The notes: generated from the letters alone by a model not told the origin. Positions 26,029 to 34,800 are shown, numbered from the stretch's first letter. The stretch: DNA of 64,000 nt from CANGYM01 sp044372405 (GCA_044372405.1 JBILRW010000002.1:1-64000); one strand, 5' to 3'. A program made the numbers and translations.

Positions 26029-26832
26029 CTAAAAAGGCTTGGGACGGATTAAGGATCTTGTTATCAATAAAAAACCAAAAAAGATTAGCGGCACACACAA
26101 CAGTTGCCCCATGGACAGCGTCCCCAGCACAAAGCCCAGCTGGGGGTCCGGTTCACGGAAATATTCGATGCCAAAACGGCCCATGCCATAAACGGCCAAA
26201 AACGTACCGCTCAGAAGGCCGTGACGTTCAACAATCCTGGGAAATAAGGCCATGATTCCCAAGAGAATAAAGAGGAAAATCCCCTCCAACGCGGCCTCAT
26301 AAAGTTGCGACGGGTGACGGGGCAAATAATCCCCCGTGGGGAAACGAACCGCCCAAGAAACATCGGTGATGCGGCCGTAAAGCTCTCCGTTAACGAAATT
26401 GGCCAGGCGTCCCAGAAAAATCCCGATGGGGGCCACCACGGCCAGATGGTCGGTGAAGTGCAGATAGGGCAGGGCGCGACGCCGGGAAAACCACCAGCCC
26501 CCCACAATCATACCAATCAGGCCACCGTGGAAGGACATGCCGCCCTGCCAGACCTTGAAAATGCTCCAAAAATGGTCCGAAAAATAGGGCCATTGATAAA
26601 ACAGAACATATCCCAGCCGCCCCCCGATCAAAATGGACAGGGTTCCCACCAGCAAAAAGTCCTCCAGCACAGGGCGCGCCATTCGACAAGCCGGACGACG
26701 CGACAAAAGCATCAAATAACGCCAGCCCCCCAGAACGCCCGCCAGATAAGCCAAAGCGTACCAACGTATAGGAAGCCCCAAAAGGGGAATCGTGACAGCA
26801 ACGGGAGAAATTTCAGGAAAGGCAAAGGACAT
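26029..26832 (-). CDS. lgt: prolipoprotein diacylglyceryl transferase
   Basis: First enzyme of lipoprotein maturation; moves diacylglyceryl from phosphatidylglycerol to the lipobox cysteine. 267 aa with seven predicted membrane helices. The Lgt signature GRLANFVNGELYGR (near residue 141) and the essential His in GGMSFHGGLIG are present, as is the C-terminal EYFREPDPQLG. It starts 56 bases after the GST gene's stop, from which it is separated by an intrinsic terminator. lnt is in the same window. Confidence 0.95.
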   Translation of the reverse strand: MSFAFPEISPVAVTIPLLGLPIRWYALAYLAGVLGGWRYLMLLSRRPACRMARPVLEDFLLVGTLSILIGGRLGYVLFYQWPYFSDHFWSIFKVWQGGMSFHGGLIGMIVGGWWFSRRRALPYLHFTDHLAVVAPIGIFLGRLANFVNGELYGRITDVSWAVRFPTGDYLPRHPSQLYEAALEGIFLFILLGIMALFPRIVERHGLLSGTFLAVYGMGRFGIEYFREPDPQLGFVLGTLSMGQLLCVPLIFFGFLLITRSLIRPKPF

Positions 26833-26851
26833 AAGCGTAGAACGGCTGAAG

Positions 26852-26876
26852 AAAAAGGGGAGGGGGCACCCTCCCC
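26852..26876 (-). terminator. rho-independent terminator after the GST gene
   Basis: Minus-strand stem GGGGAGGG / CCCTCCCC (26869-26876 with 26857-26864) and a four-base loop are followed by five Ts, 12 bases after the GST stop. It should separate the GST transcript from lgt downstream. Confidence 0.8.
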
Positions 26877-26888
26877 GATGAGAAGGGC

Positions 26889-27512
26889 TTAGGCGGCGAC
26901 TTTATACGTCACGTTTTCTTCTTTCAAGGCCTGTTGGTAGGCAGGGCGCGCCGTAACCCGCTGGAACAACCCTTTGGTTTTGGGGCCAAAGGTAATGGGC
27001 TTTTGGATGTTGGGGGACCAGTTGGCGATGACAGTTAGCAAAATATCAGCCAGGGTACAGGATTTTCCGCATACATAATCTTGGGTTTGCAGCGTGTTTT
27101 CCACGTCATTCCACAATCCCTGGATGGCGGCGACCACATGATCGTACAGGGGATTGTTTTTGGCCTCATCCCCCAAATGACGGTGCATGAAAAAAGCCCG
27201 AGCATAAGCAGGATGCATCGTGGCATTGGCAAACGCCAGCCATTCCAAAGCCCGCGCCCGTTCACGTCCAGACGCCGGCAAAAGGGGGCTGTTGTGTTTT
27301 TCCGCCACGGTGATTAAAACCGCCGCGCCTTCGCGCAAAACAAAGTTATCCTCAACCAGGGTGGGAACGCTGCCTCTGGGGTTCAGCGCTAAATATTCCG
27401 CAGGTCGGGCGGGCCCGGCTACATTTTTCAGGGTCACAGGGGCCCCGACTTCATTCAGTAAAACGTGAACCGCCATGGAGCAAGATCCTGGCATAGAATA
27501 AAGAGTATACAT
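26889..27512 (-). CDS. glutathione S-transferase family protein
   Basis: 207 aa: N-terminal thioredoxin-like domain (MYTLYSMPGSCSMAVHVLLNE, residues 1-21) with the glutathione-contact motif GSVPTLVEDNFVLREGAAVL near residue 48, then an all-helical C-terminal domain. It resembles the beta-class or GstA-like group of proteobacteria. The substrate is unknown. It has its own terminator and lies 85 bases from the mutase gene upstream. Confidence 0.88.
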   Translation of the reverse strand: MYTLYSMPGSCSMAVHVLLNEVGAPVTLKNVAGPARPAEYLALNPRGSVPTLVEDNFVLREGAAVLITVAEKHNSPLLPASGRERARALEWLAFANATMHPAYARAFFMHRHLGDEAKNNPLYDHVVAAIQGLWNDVENTLQTQDYVCGKSCTLADILLTVIANWSPNIQKPITFGPKTKGLFQRVTARPAYQQALKEENVTYKVAA

Positions 27513-27597
27513 AGCGGGAATTCCTTATAAAATAAGAGGATAAGACATGGAGGCTGGTGAAGCACTTTAGAAGCATTGCGCTGGAACGGTGGGGTTG

Positions 27598-28986
27598 TCA
27601 AGATTTTGGCAAAAAATCCTCACCTTGAACCGCCAGGCCCACGTCTTGCAACTGAGTGATCAGGGCTTTCACCAAGGCGGGCAAACCACCCGCCGTCATG
27701 GATTCGCAGCGAACACTGAGCGCCGGTTGCGTGTTGCTGGCGCGGGCCAGCCACCAACCCTGCGGCGTTTCCACGCGAATGCCGTCAATGGTCAGGCAGG
27801 AAAGACGTTTGGATTCAATGTGCTGACGCAAGATGTCAATAATGGTAAATTTTTGATCATCGGGACAAAACACACGAACCTCTGGCGAAGCATGAGAGGG
27901 GGGCAATGCGGCAATCTGAGCGGACAGAGGTCCGCCCGCCAGGGTTTCTAAGGTCCGCAGCGCCGCATACAGGGCGTCATCATAGCCAAAATAACGATCC
28001 GCAAAGAAAATATGTCCGCTGCCTTCACCCGCAAATAAAGCGCATGAGGTTTTCATTTTGGCCTTCATATGGGCATGACCCACCATCCAGATGATGGGGT
28101 GGCCGCCGTTTTTTTTCACATCATCAAAAAACAAACGCGATGTTTTCACATCCCCCAGCAACGTCGCCCCGGGATGATCCGCCAAAACATTCCGGGCCAG
28201 TAAGGTGAGCAGCGCATCGCTGCCAAGAATCTTTCCCTGATCATCCACAACGCCCAAACGATCGCCGTCCCCGTCAAAGGCCAGGCCCACATCGGCCTTG
28301 TGCGCCAAGACAGCCTGTTGCAACTGCACCATATTATGGGCATCACTGGGATCCGGATGATGGGCCGGAAAGGTCCCGTCAATGGCATCGTTGATCAAAA
28401 TATGCTTTCCTGGCAATTGCGCAACCAAAGCCCGAATCACATCCCCCGCCGCGCCATTCCCAGGATCCCAGACACAGGTTAGGGAGGTGGGGAGGCGATG
28501 CAGATGTGTAGCCATCAGGAGCGCCTGAACATAGTCCCCCTGCAAAGAAACAGAAGTTATGGCGCCCTGTTGCGGGGTGGGGGTCGCTTTTTCCATCACA
28601 TCATGCAGCGCCAGCAAATCATCCCCATAAAAAGGATGCTGGTCCACAACACACTTAAAGCCGTTGTATTCTGGGGGATTATGGGATCCTGTCACCATAA
28701 TCGCTGAAGAGGCCCCCGTTTTGTGGGTGCCGAAATACGTCATGGGTGTGGGGCCGACGCCGATATTAAGGACGTTGATGCCCCCCTCAGAAAAGCCGCG
28801 GCGCAATGCCTCCGCCAGCATGGGCGAATGCAATCGGCCATCATAGCCCACCGCAACGGAAGAAAGGCTACGCTTCCTCAACATTTGCGCATAGGCCAGG
28901 CCTAGACGATGGGCAAAACCCGCCGTGATGGTTTCCCCCACAATCCCCCGGATATCATACGCCCGAAAGACGCTGCGGTCCGTCAT
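27598..28986 (-). CDS. phosphomannomutase / phosphoglucomutase
   Basis: Alpha-D-phosphohexomutase of 462 aa that interconverts hexose 1- and 6-phosphates for envelope sugars. The four family loops are visible: the active-site phosphoserine in VTGSHNPPEYNGFK (near residue 98), the metal loop DGDGDRLGV, the sugar loop GEGSGHIFF and the phosphate-binding C-terminal RASNTQPALSVRCE. The sequence is closest to AlgC/ManB-type dual-specificity enzymes. Its start overlaps the pepA stop by four bases. Confidence 0.92.
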   Translation of the reverse strand: MTDRSVFRAYDIRGIVGETITAGFAHRLGLAYAQMLRKRSLSSVAVGYDGRLHSPMLAEALRRGFSEGGINVLNIGVGPTPMTYFGTHKTGASSAIMVTGSHNPPEYNGFKCVVDQHPFYGDDLLALHDVMEKATPTPQQGAITSVSLQGDYVQALLMATHLHRLPTSLTCVWDPGNGAAGDVIRALVAQLPGKHILINDAIDGTFPAHHPDPSDAHNMVQLQQAVLAHKADVGLAFDGDGDRLGVVDDQGKILGSDALLTLLARNVLADHPGATLLGDVKTSRLFFDDVKKNGGHPIIWMVGHAHMKAKMKTSCALFAGEGSGHIFFADRYFGYDDALYAALRTLETLAGGPLSAQIAALPPSHASPEVRVFCPDDQKFTIIDILRQHIESKRLSCLTIDGIRVETPQGWWLARASNTQPALSVRCESMTAGGLPALVKALITQLQDVGLAVQGEDFLPKS

Positions 28987-30482
28987 GATGAGGATTTGGG
29001 ATAAGCCGCAAAAAAGCGCTCCATCAAATGCACCCCAAAGCCGGTGGCGCCTTTGGGGGCCAGGTCTTTACCGTTTTTGGATGCCGTTACCCCGGCAATG
29101 TCCACGTGGGCCCACGCCACATCTTTTTGAATAAACCGCTGCAGAAACTGGGCGGCGGTGATGCTGCCCGCACCACGGCCCGATCCGATATTACGCATAT
29201 CGGCAATGGGGCTGTTCATGTCTTTATCGTATTCCTCGTTCATGGGAAAGCGCCAAACGGGTTCGTTGGCATCCTTTGATGCGGCAAACAGGGCATCAGC
29301 TAAGGCATCATCATTGCTGAACAGACCCGCCGTTAAGTCGCCCAAGGCCACAACAATAGCGCCGGTTAACGTGGCAAAATCAATGACGGTTTTGGGTTTA
29401 AAGGTTTCCTGGGCGTACCACAGGGCGTCACTCAGCACCAAACGGCCTTCCGCATCGGTGTTCAGCACCTCAATGGTTTGACCGGACATGGACGTCACAA
29501 TATCTCCGGGACGTTGGGCCGTACCTGAGGGCATATTTTCCACCAATCCCACAACGCCCACCACATGAAACGGCGCCTTTTGCTCCGCCAACATCTGTAA
29601 TGTGGCCACCACAACGGCCGAGCCGCCCATGTCCCATTTCATGTCCTCCATATTGGCCGCCGGTTTAATGGAAATTCCGCCGGTATCAAAGGTCACGCCC
29701 TTGCCCACCAACGCAATGGGGCGATCGTCTTTTTTGGCCCCTTTATATTCCATCACCACCAGCTGAGATTCCACGGCGCTGCCCTGGCCCACACCCAGCA
29801 AAGCCCCCATGCCCAGTTTTTTCATTTCTTTTTCGCCCAGAATTTTCACCGATACCGGCAGTTTGGCAAAAACATCTTTGATTTTTTCGGCGTAGGTCTC
29901 GGGGTTTAAGATGTTTGAGGGTTCATTTTGTAACGTACGCGCCAGATACACCGCGCGTAAAAAAGCCGATGTTTTTTCAAAACAGACCTCAGCGGCCTTC
30001 AGATCATTCACCAAAAATGTCAAAGACGACAATTTTGGTTTTTTGACGTCGGGGCGTTCCTTGGTGATGTATTTGTCAAAACGATAACTTTTGAGCAAAG
30101 CCCCTGCTGCCAGATCGTTGGCCGCATGTTCCACAGAATCCGCCACTGTCAGGGGTGAAACCACGGCGCCTGTATCCTGTCCCGACAAAAGATCCGTCAC
30201 CACTTTGGCCCCGATTTTTTGCAAAGCCAGCGGCGTGAGTTCAGAAGATTTTCCTATGCCAGCCACAACAACTGTTGTTATTTTTTCTTTTAAAACAATT
30301 TTATAAGATGATGTTTTTCCCGTGCTGCCCTTAAAATCATCTTTGAGTAATAATTCTGAAATCAGCGTTTGAGCGGCATTATCTAAAACCCTATCCGCCA
30401 AGAGGTTTTTATTTTCATCATAAAACACGACAACGGAAGAGGGCGCATCCGGGGCACTCAGGGAAAAAGAAACGGAAAGCAT
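28983..30482 (-). CDS. pepA: leucyl aminopeptidase (M17)
   Basis: Dinuclear-zinc aminopeptidase of 499 aa that acts as a hexamer in the cytoplasm. The N-terminal domain is divergent. The catalytic C-terminal domain has VGKGVTFDTGGISIKP (metal-binding Lys and Asp), DMGGSAVV and the family signature NTDAEGRLVLSDAL. It heads a two-gene unit with the phosphohexomutase gene. In E. coli PepA also binds DNA at cer sites; that cannot be judged here. Confidence 0.95.
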   Translation of the reverse strand: MLSVSFSLSAPDAPSSVVVFYDENKNLLADRVLDNAAQTLISELLLKDDFKGSTGKTSSYKIVLKEKITTVVVAGIGKSSELTPLALQKIGAKVVTDLLSGQDTGAVVSPLTVADSVEHAANDLAAGALLKSYRFDKYITKERPDVKKPKLSSLTFLVNDLKAAEVCFEKTSAFLRAVYLARTLQNEPSNILNPETYAEKIKDVFAKLPVSVKILGEKEMKKLGMGALLGVGQGSAVESQLVVMEYKGAKKDDRPIALVGKGVTFDTGGISIKPAANMEDMKWDMGGSAVVVATLQMLAEQKAPFHVVGVVGLVENMPSGTAQRPGDIVTSMSGQTIEVLNTDAEGRLVLSDALWYAQETFKPKTVIDFATLTGAIVVALGDLTAGLFSNDDALADALFAASKDANEPVWRFPMNEEYDKDMNSPIADMRNIGSGRGAGSITAAQFLQRFIQKDVAWAHVDIAGVTASKNGKDLAPKGATGFGVHLMERFFAAYPKSSS

Positions 30483-30517
30483 GGGCGAAATCCTTTAAAG
30501 GCCTATAATGATTTTCG

Positions 30518-30545
30518 TTTGTAGCACGATTCCCGTGGTAGGCAA
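30518..30545 (-). promoter_or_regulatory. possible pepA promoter
   Basis: On the minus strand TTGCCT (30545-30540) and TACAAA (30523-30518) are separated by 16 bases and lie about 36 bases before the pepA start. The match is moderate. Confidence 0.35.
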
Positions 30546-30600
30546 CAGAAAGTCGTGCAGGCCAAACCATAAGTGATCTTTATGTCCTTGTATTAGGGGC

Positions 30601-30925
30601 GTTGAGGGGCGGGACGGTTTTCTTTGTGGTTCAAGGGGCGAGACGGAAAAAATACCGCAGCGGCGGCCTCGGTAGAGGGCGGCGCGAGGATGATTTTTTG
30701 CGGATCGACGTAGTGAACCCCTTGAACCACAAAGAAAAATGTGGGGGTGGGAGCAACGGCCCTTTGTTTGAAGAAAAGGCTCCCACCCAGCAGGATTTTG
30801 GTGAATATCAAGGGGTACGCGTTGCCTCGCACCAAAAAAGCCGCCGCTGCGCGGCTTTGCTACGCAACTTTTTTGGCGTCTCGCCCCTATGACATTCCCC
30901 AAAATCCTGCTGCCCTGACCCCGCC
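30601..30925 (+). repeat. 320-bp repeat element, copy 1
   Basis: About 325 bp similar over its length to 51757-52076 in the opposite orientation. Each half can form a hairpin: a perfect 21-bp inverted repeat (30618-30638 with 30718-30738) and a perfect 14-bp one (30788-30801 with 30899-30912). Open frames in several phases are conserved only because the DNA is. The outer ends are GC-rich and less perfect than in copy 2. It fills most of the gap between pepA and the pseudouridine-synthase remnant. Confidence 0.8.
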
Positions 30926-30933
30926 TTTTCCCC

Positions 30934-31125
30934 CTACCCCTCAGACCCCCACAGCGCCGCCACACTGTGTTCCATGGGATTGAGAAGGGGCGCCGTTAAG
31001 GTTTGTTCCTTCCCCGTTACGGGATTCATGAAGGTTACGGACTGAGCATGTAAATGCAATCCCGGGGCCAGACGCAGGGGAAGGGGCTCCACCCGACCGT
31101 ATTTTCGATACCCTTCATTGCTCAT
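30934..31125 (-). pseudogene. C-terminal remnant of an RluA-family pseudouridine synthase
   Basis: A 63-residue frame whose segment LHLHAQSVTFMNPVTGKEQTL followed by TAPLL is the characteristic C-terminal end of RluA/RluC/RluD enzymes. The catalytic HRLDKDTSG region is absent. The frame begins inside the last codons of the DUF4153 gene (11-base overlap). It ends nine bases from the 320-bp repeat. A deletion or insertion event linked to the repeat is likely. An intact family member, rluD, lies at 57705. Confidence 0.55.
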
Positions 31126-32062
31126 GGCCCACGAGGATATGGACTGAGTTTATTTGATTAACAGACACTATTTTTTCTTGTTTTATGGAACCCCCGGCGT
31201 TTTTAAAAAAGAGGCGCCAACGAAGCCCTTGTGCTTTGATTTCCAAGTGTGGAAGTTCCCCCGTATTCCACTGAATATAAGAATCTGACGTGTTTATCTC
31301 ATTTATTTTTTTGTTATTGTACAGGTCTTGAATTCCATCCTTTATATTAAACGCTGCAACTATTTTTCCCTCATAACTTAAGGTAAAAAGGCCTTTTTCC
31401 TCATTTCCCGATAGGAGGTATTCTTTGCCGTCGTATGTAAGTGTACCTCCTTTACCCTGTGCGGAAAGGTACTCATAATACCACATTTTCTCATATCCCG
31501 TGATGCTAACGGCTAACGAGGCACCACTATCTAACCGAAACGAAACGGCCCCTATTTTTTCTTTTTCAGAAGGCGAGAGATCCCCTCTTCGATTCCAAAC
31601 ATCAACATAGGGCACTCCAAAAGCGGCCAAAAAATCTTTAGCACTGACCTCTTTTTTATCGGCAGATAGGGTGGAAGACGGAGGAAGAAACGGTACAAGG
31701 GCATCTGCCCGATTTCTGTCGACAAAAAAATCTGCAAAAGAGCTCAACGCCCAAAGCTTTTCCATGGGAACACGGGATGGATCCTGGGCCTGTTGTCCCA
31801 CCCCATTTAAAAGCAAGCCTGTGTCTGCTAACGTTGAGACAAGTCGACTTTTTTGATCTTGAAAGGCGATGTTGCTCACGCTCCACGGCCCAAAAGATCC
31901 CACCAGCAACACCAGGGCAAGAATCCGAAGCCCCAGCAAAAGCCGAGATGGGGCGACCAAAAGCAGGAGATTGGTGGCCAAAAACCAGGCTGGCATCAGA
32001 GCGACAAAAAGACGTTGTTCTGTCAAGCCATACGCCACGATCTGTTTACTTGTTGTTGACAC
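31115..32062 (-). CDS. DUF4153 membrane protein, N-terminally truncated
   Basis: 315 aa from a GTG start. Two membrane helices near the N-terminus (residues 20-38 and 40-62), preceded by YGLTEQRLFVALM, correspond to the last helices of DUF4153 proteins. A periplasmic-type C-terminal region follows. Family members are usually 550-600 aa with about ten helices, so roughly half the gene is missing. The 5' end abuts the ffs promoter (32056). It is either a pseudogene or a shortened variant. Confidence 0.6.
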   Translation of the reverse strand: MSTTSKQIVAYGLTEQRLFVALMPAWFLATNLLLLVAPSRLLLGLRILALVLLVGSFGPWSVSNIAFQDQKSRLVSTLADTGLLLNGVGQQAQDPSRVPMEKLWALSSFADFFVDRNRADALVPFLPPSSTLSADKKEVSAKDFLAAFGVPYVDVWNRRGDLSPSEKEKIGAVSFRLDSGASLAVSITGYEKMWYYEYLSAQGKGGTLTYDGKEYLLSGNEEKGLFTLSYEGKIVAAFNIKDGIQDLYNNKKINEINTSDSYIQWNTGELPHLEIKAQGLRWRLFFKNAGGSIKQEKIVSVNQINSVHILVGHEQ

Positions 32063-32084
32063 CGGAAAGAGTTTTCCTTGCTAT
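32056..32084 (+). promoter_or_regulatory. promoter of the 4.5S RNA gene
   Basis: A consensus -35 TTGACA (32056-32061) is followed after 17 bases by TGCTAT (32079-32084), about 32 bases before the 4.5S RNA stem begins. The -10 is weak; an alternative is TATCTT three bases downstream. Confidence 0.5.
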
Positions 32085-32116
32085 CTTTTACCCCACGGCC
32101 TTATAATGAGCGTCAA

Positions 32117-32210
32117 GGAAAACAGGCGGCGGACGGGGCGTCTGTCCACCGGGTCAGATCGGAAACGAAGCAGCCCATGCAGAAACGACTGGGTCGTTGC
32201 CCTGTTTTCC
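32117..32210 (+). ncRNA. ffs: 4.5S signal recognition particle RNA
   Basis: The 94-nt sequence has a perfect 10-bp closing stem (GGAAAACAGG 32117-32126 with CCTGTTTTCC 32201-32210). It also has the universally conserved SRP helix 8: GGGTCAGATCGGAAACG followed by AAGCAGCCC. This gives a GAAA tetraloop closed by TCG/CGA, with the symmetric and asymmetric loops that bind the Ffh M domain. A bacterial short-form SRP RNA is therefore encoded. No terminator is visible before the bioF-like start 24 bases downstream. Confidence 0.92.
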
Positions 32211-32233
32211 CCGGTTTCATCAGGCCTTATGTT

Positions 32234-33349
32234 ATGCCGTTATCCCTGAATCATCGGTGTTTGGCGTTTTTGGACGCTTTGCCCCCGGATCAGCGGCGGC
32301 ATTTTCCCTCTTATTCTGAAGAAAAGGTTTTGGATTTTACCAGCAATGATACGCTAAACCTGTCTGGGCATCCGGCGTTAAAGGCCGCCGCCATTCAGGC
32401 CATGAAGGATTATGGGGTGGGGAGTACGGGGTCACGCTTACTCAGCGGGAACCATCCCTTGCATATGGCGGTAGAGGAACGCCTGGCCTCCTTAAAAAAA
32501 ACAGAATCGGCCCTGGTTTTTGGCGGCGGATTTCATACCAATGCCAGTGTTTTGGTGGCGCTCGTTTCTTTGCCCCTCTGGCCAAAGCCCCCCCTTTTAA
32601 TCATGGACAAATGGATTCATGCCTGCTGGCTGCGGGGCGCAGAGGGCGCCCCCGTGGTTCGCTATCGTCACCAGGACTTTGACCATCTGGAACGCTTGAT
32701 TCAAAAACATGCTCCCCAACATACCCCCATAATTGTCACGGAATCCATTTTCAGTATGGATGGGGATATCACCGACCTGTCTGCCTTGGCCCGTTTGAAG
32801 CAGCGTTATCCGGAAAGCCTGTTGATTGTGGATGAAGCCCACGCCACCGGAGCCTGGGGGGCGGGCCTGGTGTTGCCAGAACATGGCGCCGATATTGTTA
32901 CCGGCACATTCAGCAAGGCCCTGGGGTGCTACGGTGGTTATGTTGCCTGTTCAGCCGCAATCCGAGAGATCCTCATCCAAAAGTGTCCGGGGTTGATTTA
33001 TGCCACGGCGATGCCCCCCATGGTTCTGGGCGCCGTGGGGGCGGCGCTGGATTTATTGCCGACGCTGCAGGACCAGCGGAAGCATCTCTATGTTCTGGCC
33101 GAAGAAGCGCGCACGCTTTTGCAAAATCAAGGATGGGATACCGGCCTGAGTCAAACCCATATCATCCCCATCATGGTGGGGGATAACGCCCAATGCCTGA
33201 ACCTGCGGGAGACATTGGCCAAAGAAAATATCGGGGCCTCCGCCATACGCCCCCCCACCGTGCCCCCGGGGACAGCGCGGCTGCGCCTGTCCCTGCGGGT
33301 GGATCACACGCGGGCGGATGTGGAACGTCTGCTACAAAGTCTAAGCTAA
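32234..33349 (+). CDS. bioF: 8-amino-7-oxononanoate synthase-like enzyme
   Basis: PLP-dependent alpha-oxoamine synthase. Start 32234 (MPLSLNHRC) gives 371 aa; the open frame upstream runs through the 4.5S RNA. Visible motifs are DFTSNDTLNLSGHP, GSTGSRLLSGNHPLH, IVDEAHATGAWG and the PLP-lysine motif GTFSKALGCYGGY. It fits BioF (pimeloyl thioester plus alanine) better than KBL or ALA synthase. No other biotin genes are nearby, so the assignment is by family. It appears to be transcribed through ffs. Confidence 0.8.
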   Translation: MPLSLNHRCLAFLDALPPDQRRHFPSYSEEKVLDFTSNDTLNLSGHPALKAAAIQAMKDYGVGSTGSRLLSGNHPLHMAVEERLASLKKTESALVFGGGFHTNASVLVALVSLPLWPKPPLLIMDKWIHACWLRGAEGAPVVRYRHQDFDHLERLIQKHAPQHTPIIVTESIFSMDGDITDLSALARLKQRYPESLLIVDEAHATGAWGAGLVLPEHGADIVTGTFSKALGCYGGYVACSAAIREILIQKCPGLIYATAMPPMVLGAVGAALDLLPTLQDQRKHLYVLAEEARTLLQNQGWDTGLSQTHIIPIMVGDNAQCLNLRETLAKENIGASAIRPPTVPPGTARLRLSLRVDHTRADVERLLQSLS

Positions 33350-33364
33350 GCGCAGCGGTCCCCC

Positions 33365-33835
33365 TTACCGAGAAAGACGCAAAGACGCCAACGCCCCGCG
33401 ATGACGCCACATCTGGTCCTGATCGATGAGAAATGTTTCCGGCAAAGCCCTCACGCCGGTGGACACCGCCAGCGTACCCGCTTCATCCCATAACATTTTT
33501 TGATACGGATTCCCGTTTTTTTTCAGCCAAGCCTCTACGGTGGCCTTTTGGTCCATGGTGGCAACCCCCACCAGATAAAAATCACCGGACAAACCCGAAA
33601 TCATGGCATGATCCACAATACAGGTGCTGCACCAGCTGGAAAAAAAATGAATCAGGGTCAGGGGGGCGGCGGGCAGGGGACCCACGGCTTTGAGCAAATC
33701 AGCGTAATCGGCGCTCTTCACCGGTTGCATCCCAGTAATCTCTGTGGCAGGGTGCATCGTTTTTTGGGCTAAAATCAGGGCCAAAAGCAGTAAAATACCA
33801 ATAAACCCAATGAAAAAGCCGCGATGAAAACGCAT
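33365..33835 (-). CDS. DsbE/CcmG-type thiol:disulfide interchange protein
   Basis: 156 aa with an N-terminal membrane anchor (residues 7-25) and a periplasmic thioredoxin fold. The active site is FFSSWCSTC (near residue 64), and WLKKNGNPYQKMLWDEAG then LPETFLID are characteristic of CcmG/DsbE, which reduces apocytochrome c. No ccm genes are near. The proposed start (33835) overlaps the divergent truB start by 12 bases. Its stop is 15 bases from the convergent bioF-like stop. Confidence 0.82.
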   Translation of the reverse strand: MRFHRGFFIGFIGILLLLALILAQKTMHPATEITGMQPVKSADYADLLKAVGPLPAAPLTLIHFFSSWCSTCIVDHAMISGLSGDFYLVGVATMDQKATVEAWLKKNGNPYQKMLWDEAGTLAVSTGVRALPETFLIDQDQMWRHRGALASLRLSR

Positions 33836-34693
33836 AATTCGGGATGGTTGTTTGTGGATAAGCCTGTGGGCCTTAGTTCTACTGCTGTGGGCACGCTTGT
33901 CAAAAGAAAAAGCGGCTATAAAAAAATCGGTCACTTGGGTACGTTGGACCCTTTTGCCAGCGGCGTTTTGATTTTGGCGGTGGGGGAGGCCACCAAGCTG
34001 ATGCCCTTAATCGAAAAACGACGAAAAACCTATGGTGTGACGGCCCAGTGGGGCGTGGAAACCGATACCTTGGATTCGGATGGGCAGGTGACACAAACCC
34101 TGCCCCATCATGTAACGCCAGAGAAAATTTTGCAGGTGATTCCCCAGTTTTTAGGCGAAAAATCCCAAATTCCCCCCCAGTATTCGGCGGTTCACATTGA
34201 TGGGGTGCGGGCCTATGACCGGATGCGGCAGGGGCAGGCTGATTTTCAAATCCCTGCCCGCACCGTTATGATTCATGAAATCACTTTACAGGCCGCGGAC
34301 CAAAACACAGCCCAGCTAAAAATCATTTGCGAAACAGGGACGTATATCCGCAGCCTGGTGCGTGATATGGCGCGTGCCTTGGGCACGGTGGGTCATGCGG
34401 TGGCCCTCAGGCGTACCGCCGATGGCATGATTGATGACACGATGTTGGTGGGGGCGCGGGATCTTTCTTTGCTAACGCCCCTACAGCCCATGGATTCTTT
34501 GTTGTCAGAGGTTGAGGCCATCACATTATCCCCAGATCAAGAAACCCATTTTCGTCAGGGTCGGGCCTTTAGAACGGATTTTCCGCCGGTACCCTGTGAA
34601 GACCCTGTTCTGGCCTATGGGCCGGCGGGGCTGCTGGGCTATGGCTTTTATGATCCAGAGGGGCTTTTTCGCCCCAAGAGAGGCCTTTTTTAG
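33824..34693 (+). CDS. truB: tRNA pseudouridine(55) synthase
   Basis: Isomerises U55 in the T-loop of tRNAs. 289 aa with the N-terminal GWLFVDKPVGLSST, the catalytic Asp in GHLGTLDPFASGVL (near residue 42), YSAVHIDGVRAYDRMRQG and the GTYIRSLVRDMA motif, plus a PUA-like C-terminus. It usually sits between rbfA and rpsO; here it is alone, followed by the tRNA-Met region. The codon run TTTGTGGATAAG also spells a DnaA box, by coincidence. Confidence 0.94.
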   Translation: MKTHNSGWLFVDKPVGLSSTAVGTLVKRKSGYKKIGHLGTLDPFASGVLILAVGEATKLMPLIEKRRKTYGVTAQWGVETDTLDSDGQVTQTLPHHVTPEKILQVIPQFLGEKSQIPPQYSAVHIDGVRAYDRMRQGQADFQIPARTVMIHEITLQAADQNTAQLKIICETGTYIRSLVRDMARALGTVGHAVALRRTADGMIDDTMLVGARDLSLLTPLQPMDSLLSEVEAITLSPDQETHFRQGRAFRTDFPPVPCEDPVLAYGPAGLLGYGFYDPEGLFRPKRGLF

Positions 34694-34758
34694 GGGCCTT
34701 GTTTTGACACGAAGAAATTGACTTTCAAAAAAGCCTATGATAGCTCATAAACCCTCGT

Positions 34759-34800
34759 GGCTCGGTAGCTCAGCGGTAGAGCAGGGGAATCATAATCCCT
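34759..34800 (+). pseudogene. 5' half of a tRNA-Met gene (broken)
   Basis: Identical in the acceptor 5' strand and D arm to the intact tRNA at 34937. It has an anticodon arm with CAT and a compensated pair (GGGGA/TCCCT instead of GGAGA/TCTCT). After base 34800 the variable loop, T arm and acceptor 3' strand are missing. The 136 bases to the next tRNA are unrelated, apart from a hairpin at 34805-34825. The compensated change shows it was once a functional second copy. Confidence 0.75.

Noticed and set aside
30602..30892. 96-codon open frame within the first 320-bp repeat
   Set aside because: The matching region at 51757-52076 preserves several frames equally and the hairpins explain the conservation, so I read it as repeat DNA rather than a gene.
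32078..32233. 52-codon extension of the bioF-like protein
   Set aside because: This DNA encodes the 4.5S RNA.
33850..33870. Perfect DnaA-box sequence inside truB
   Set aside because: It is dictated by the conserved VDKP codons and stands alone.
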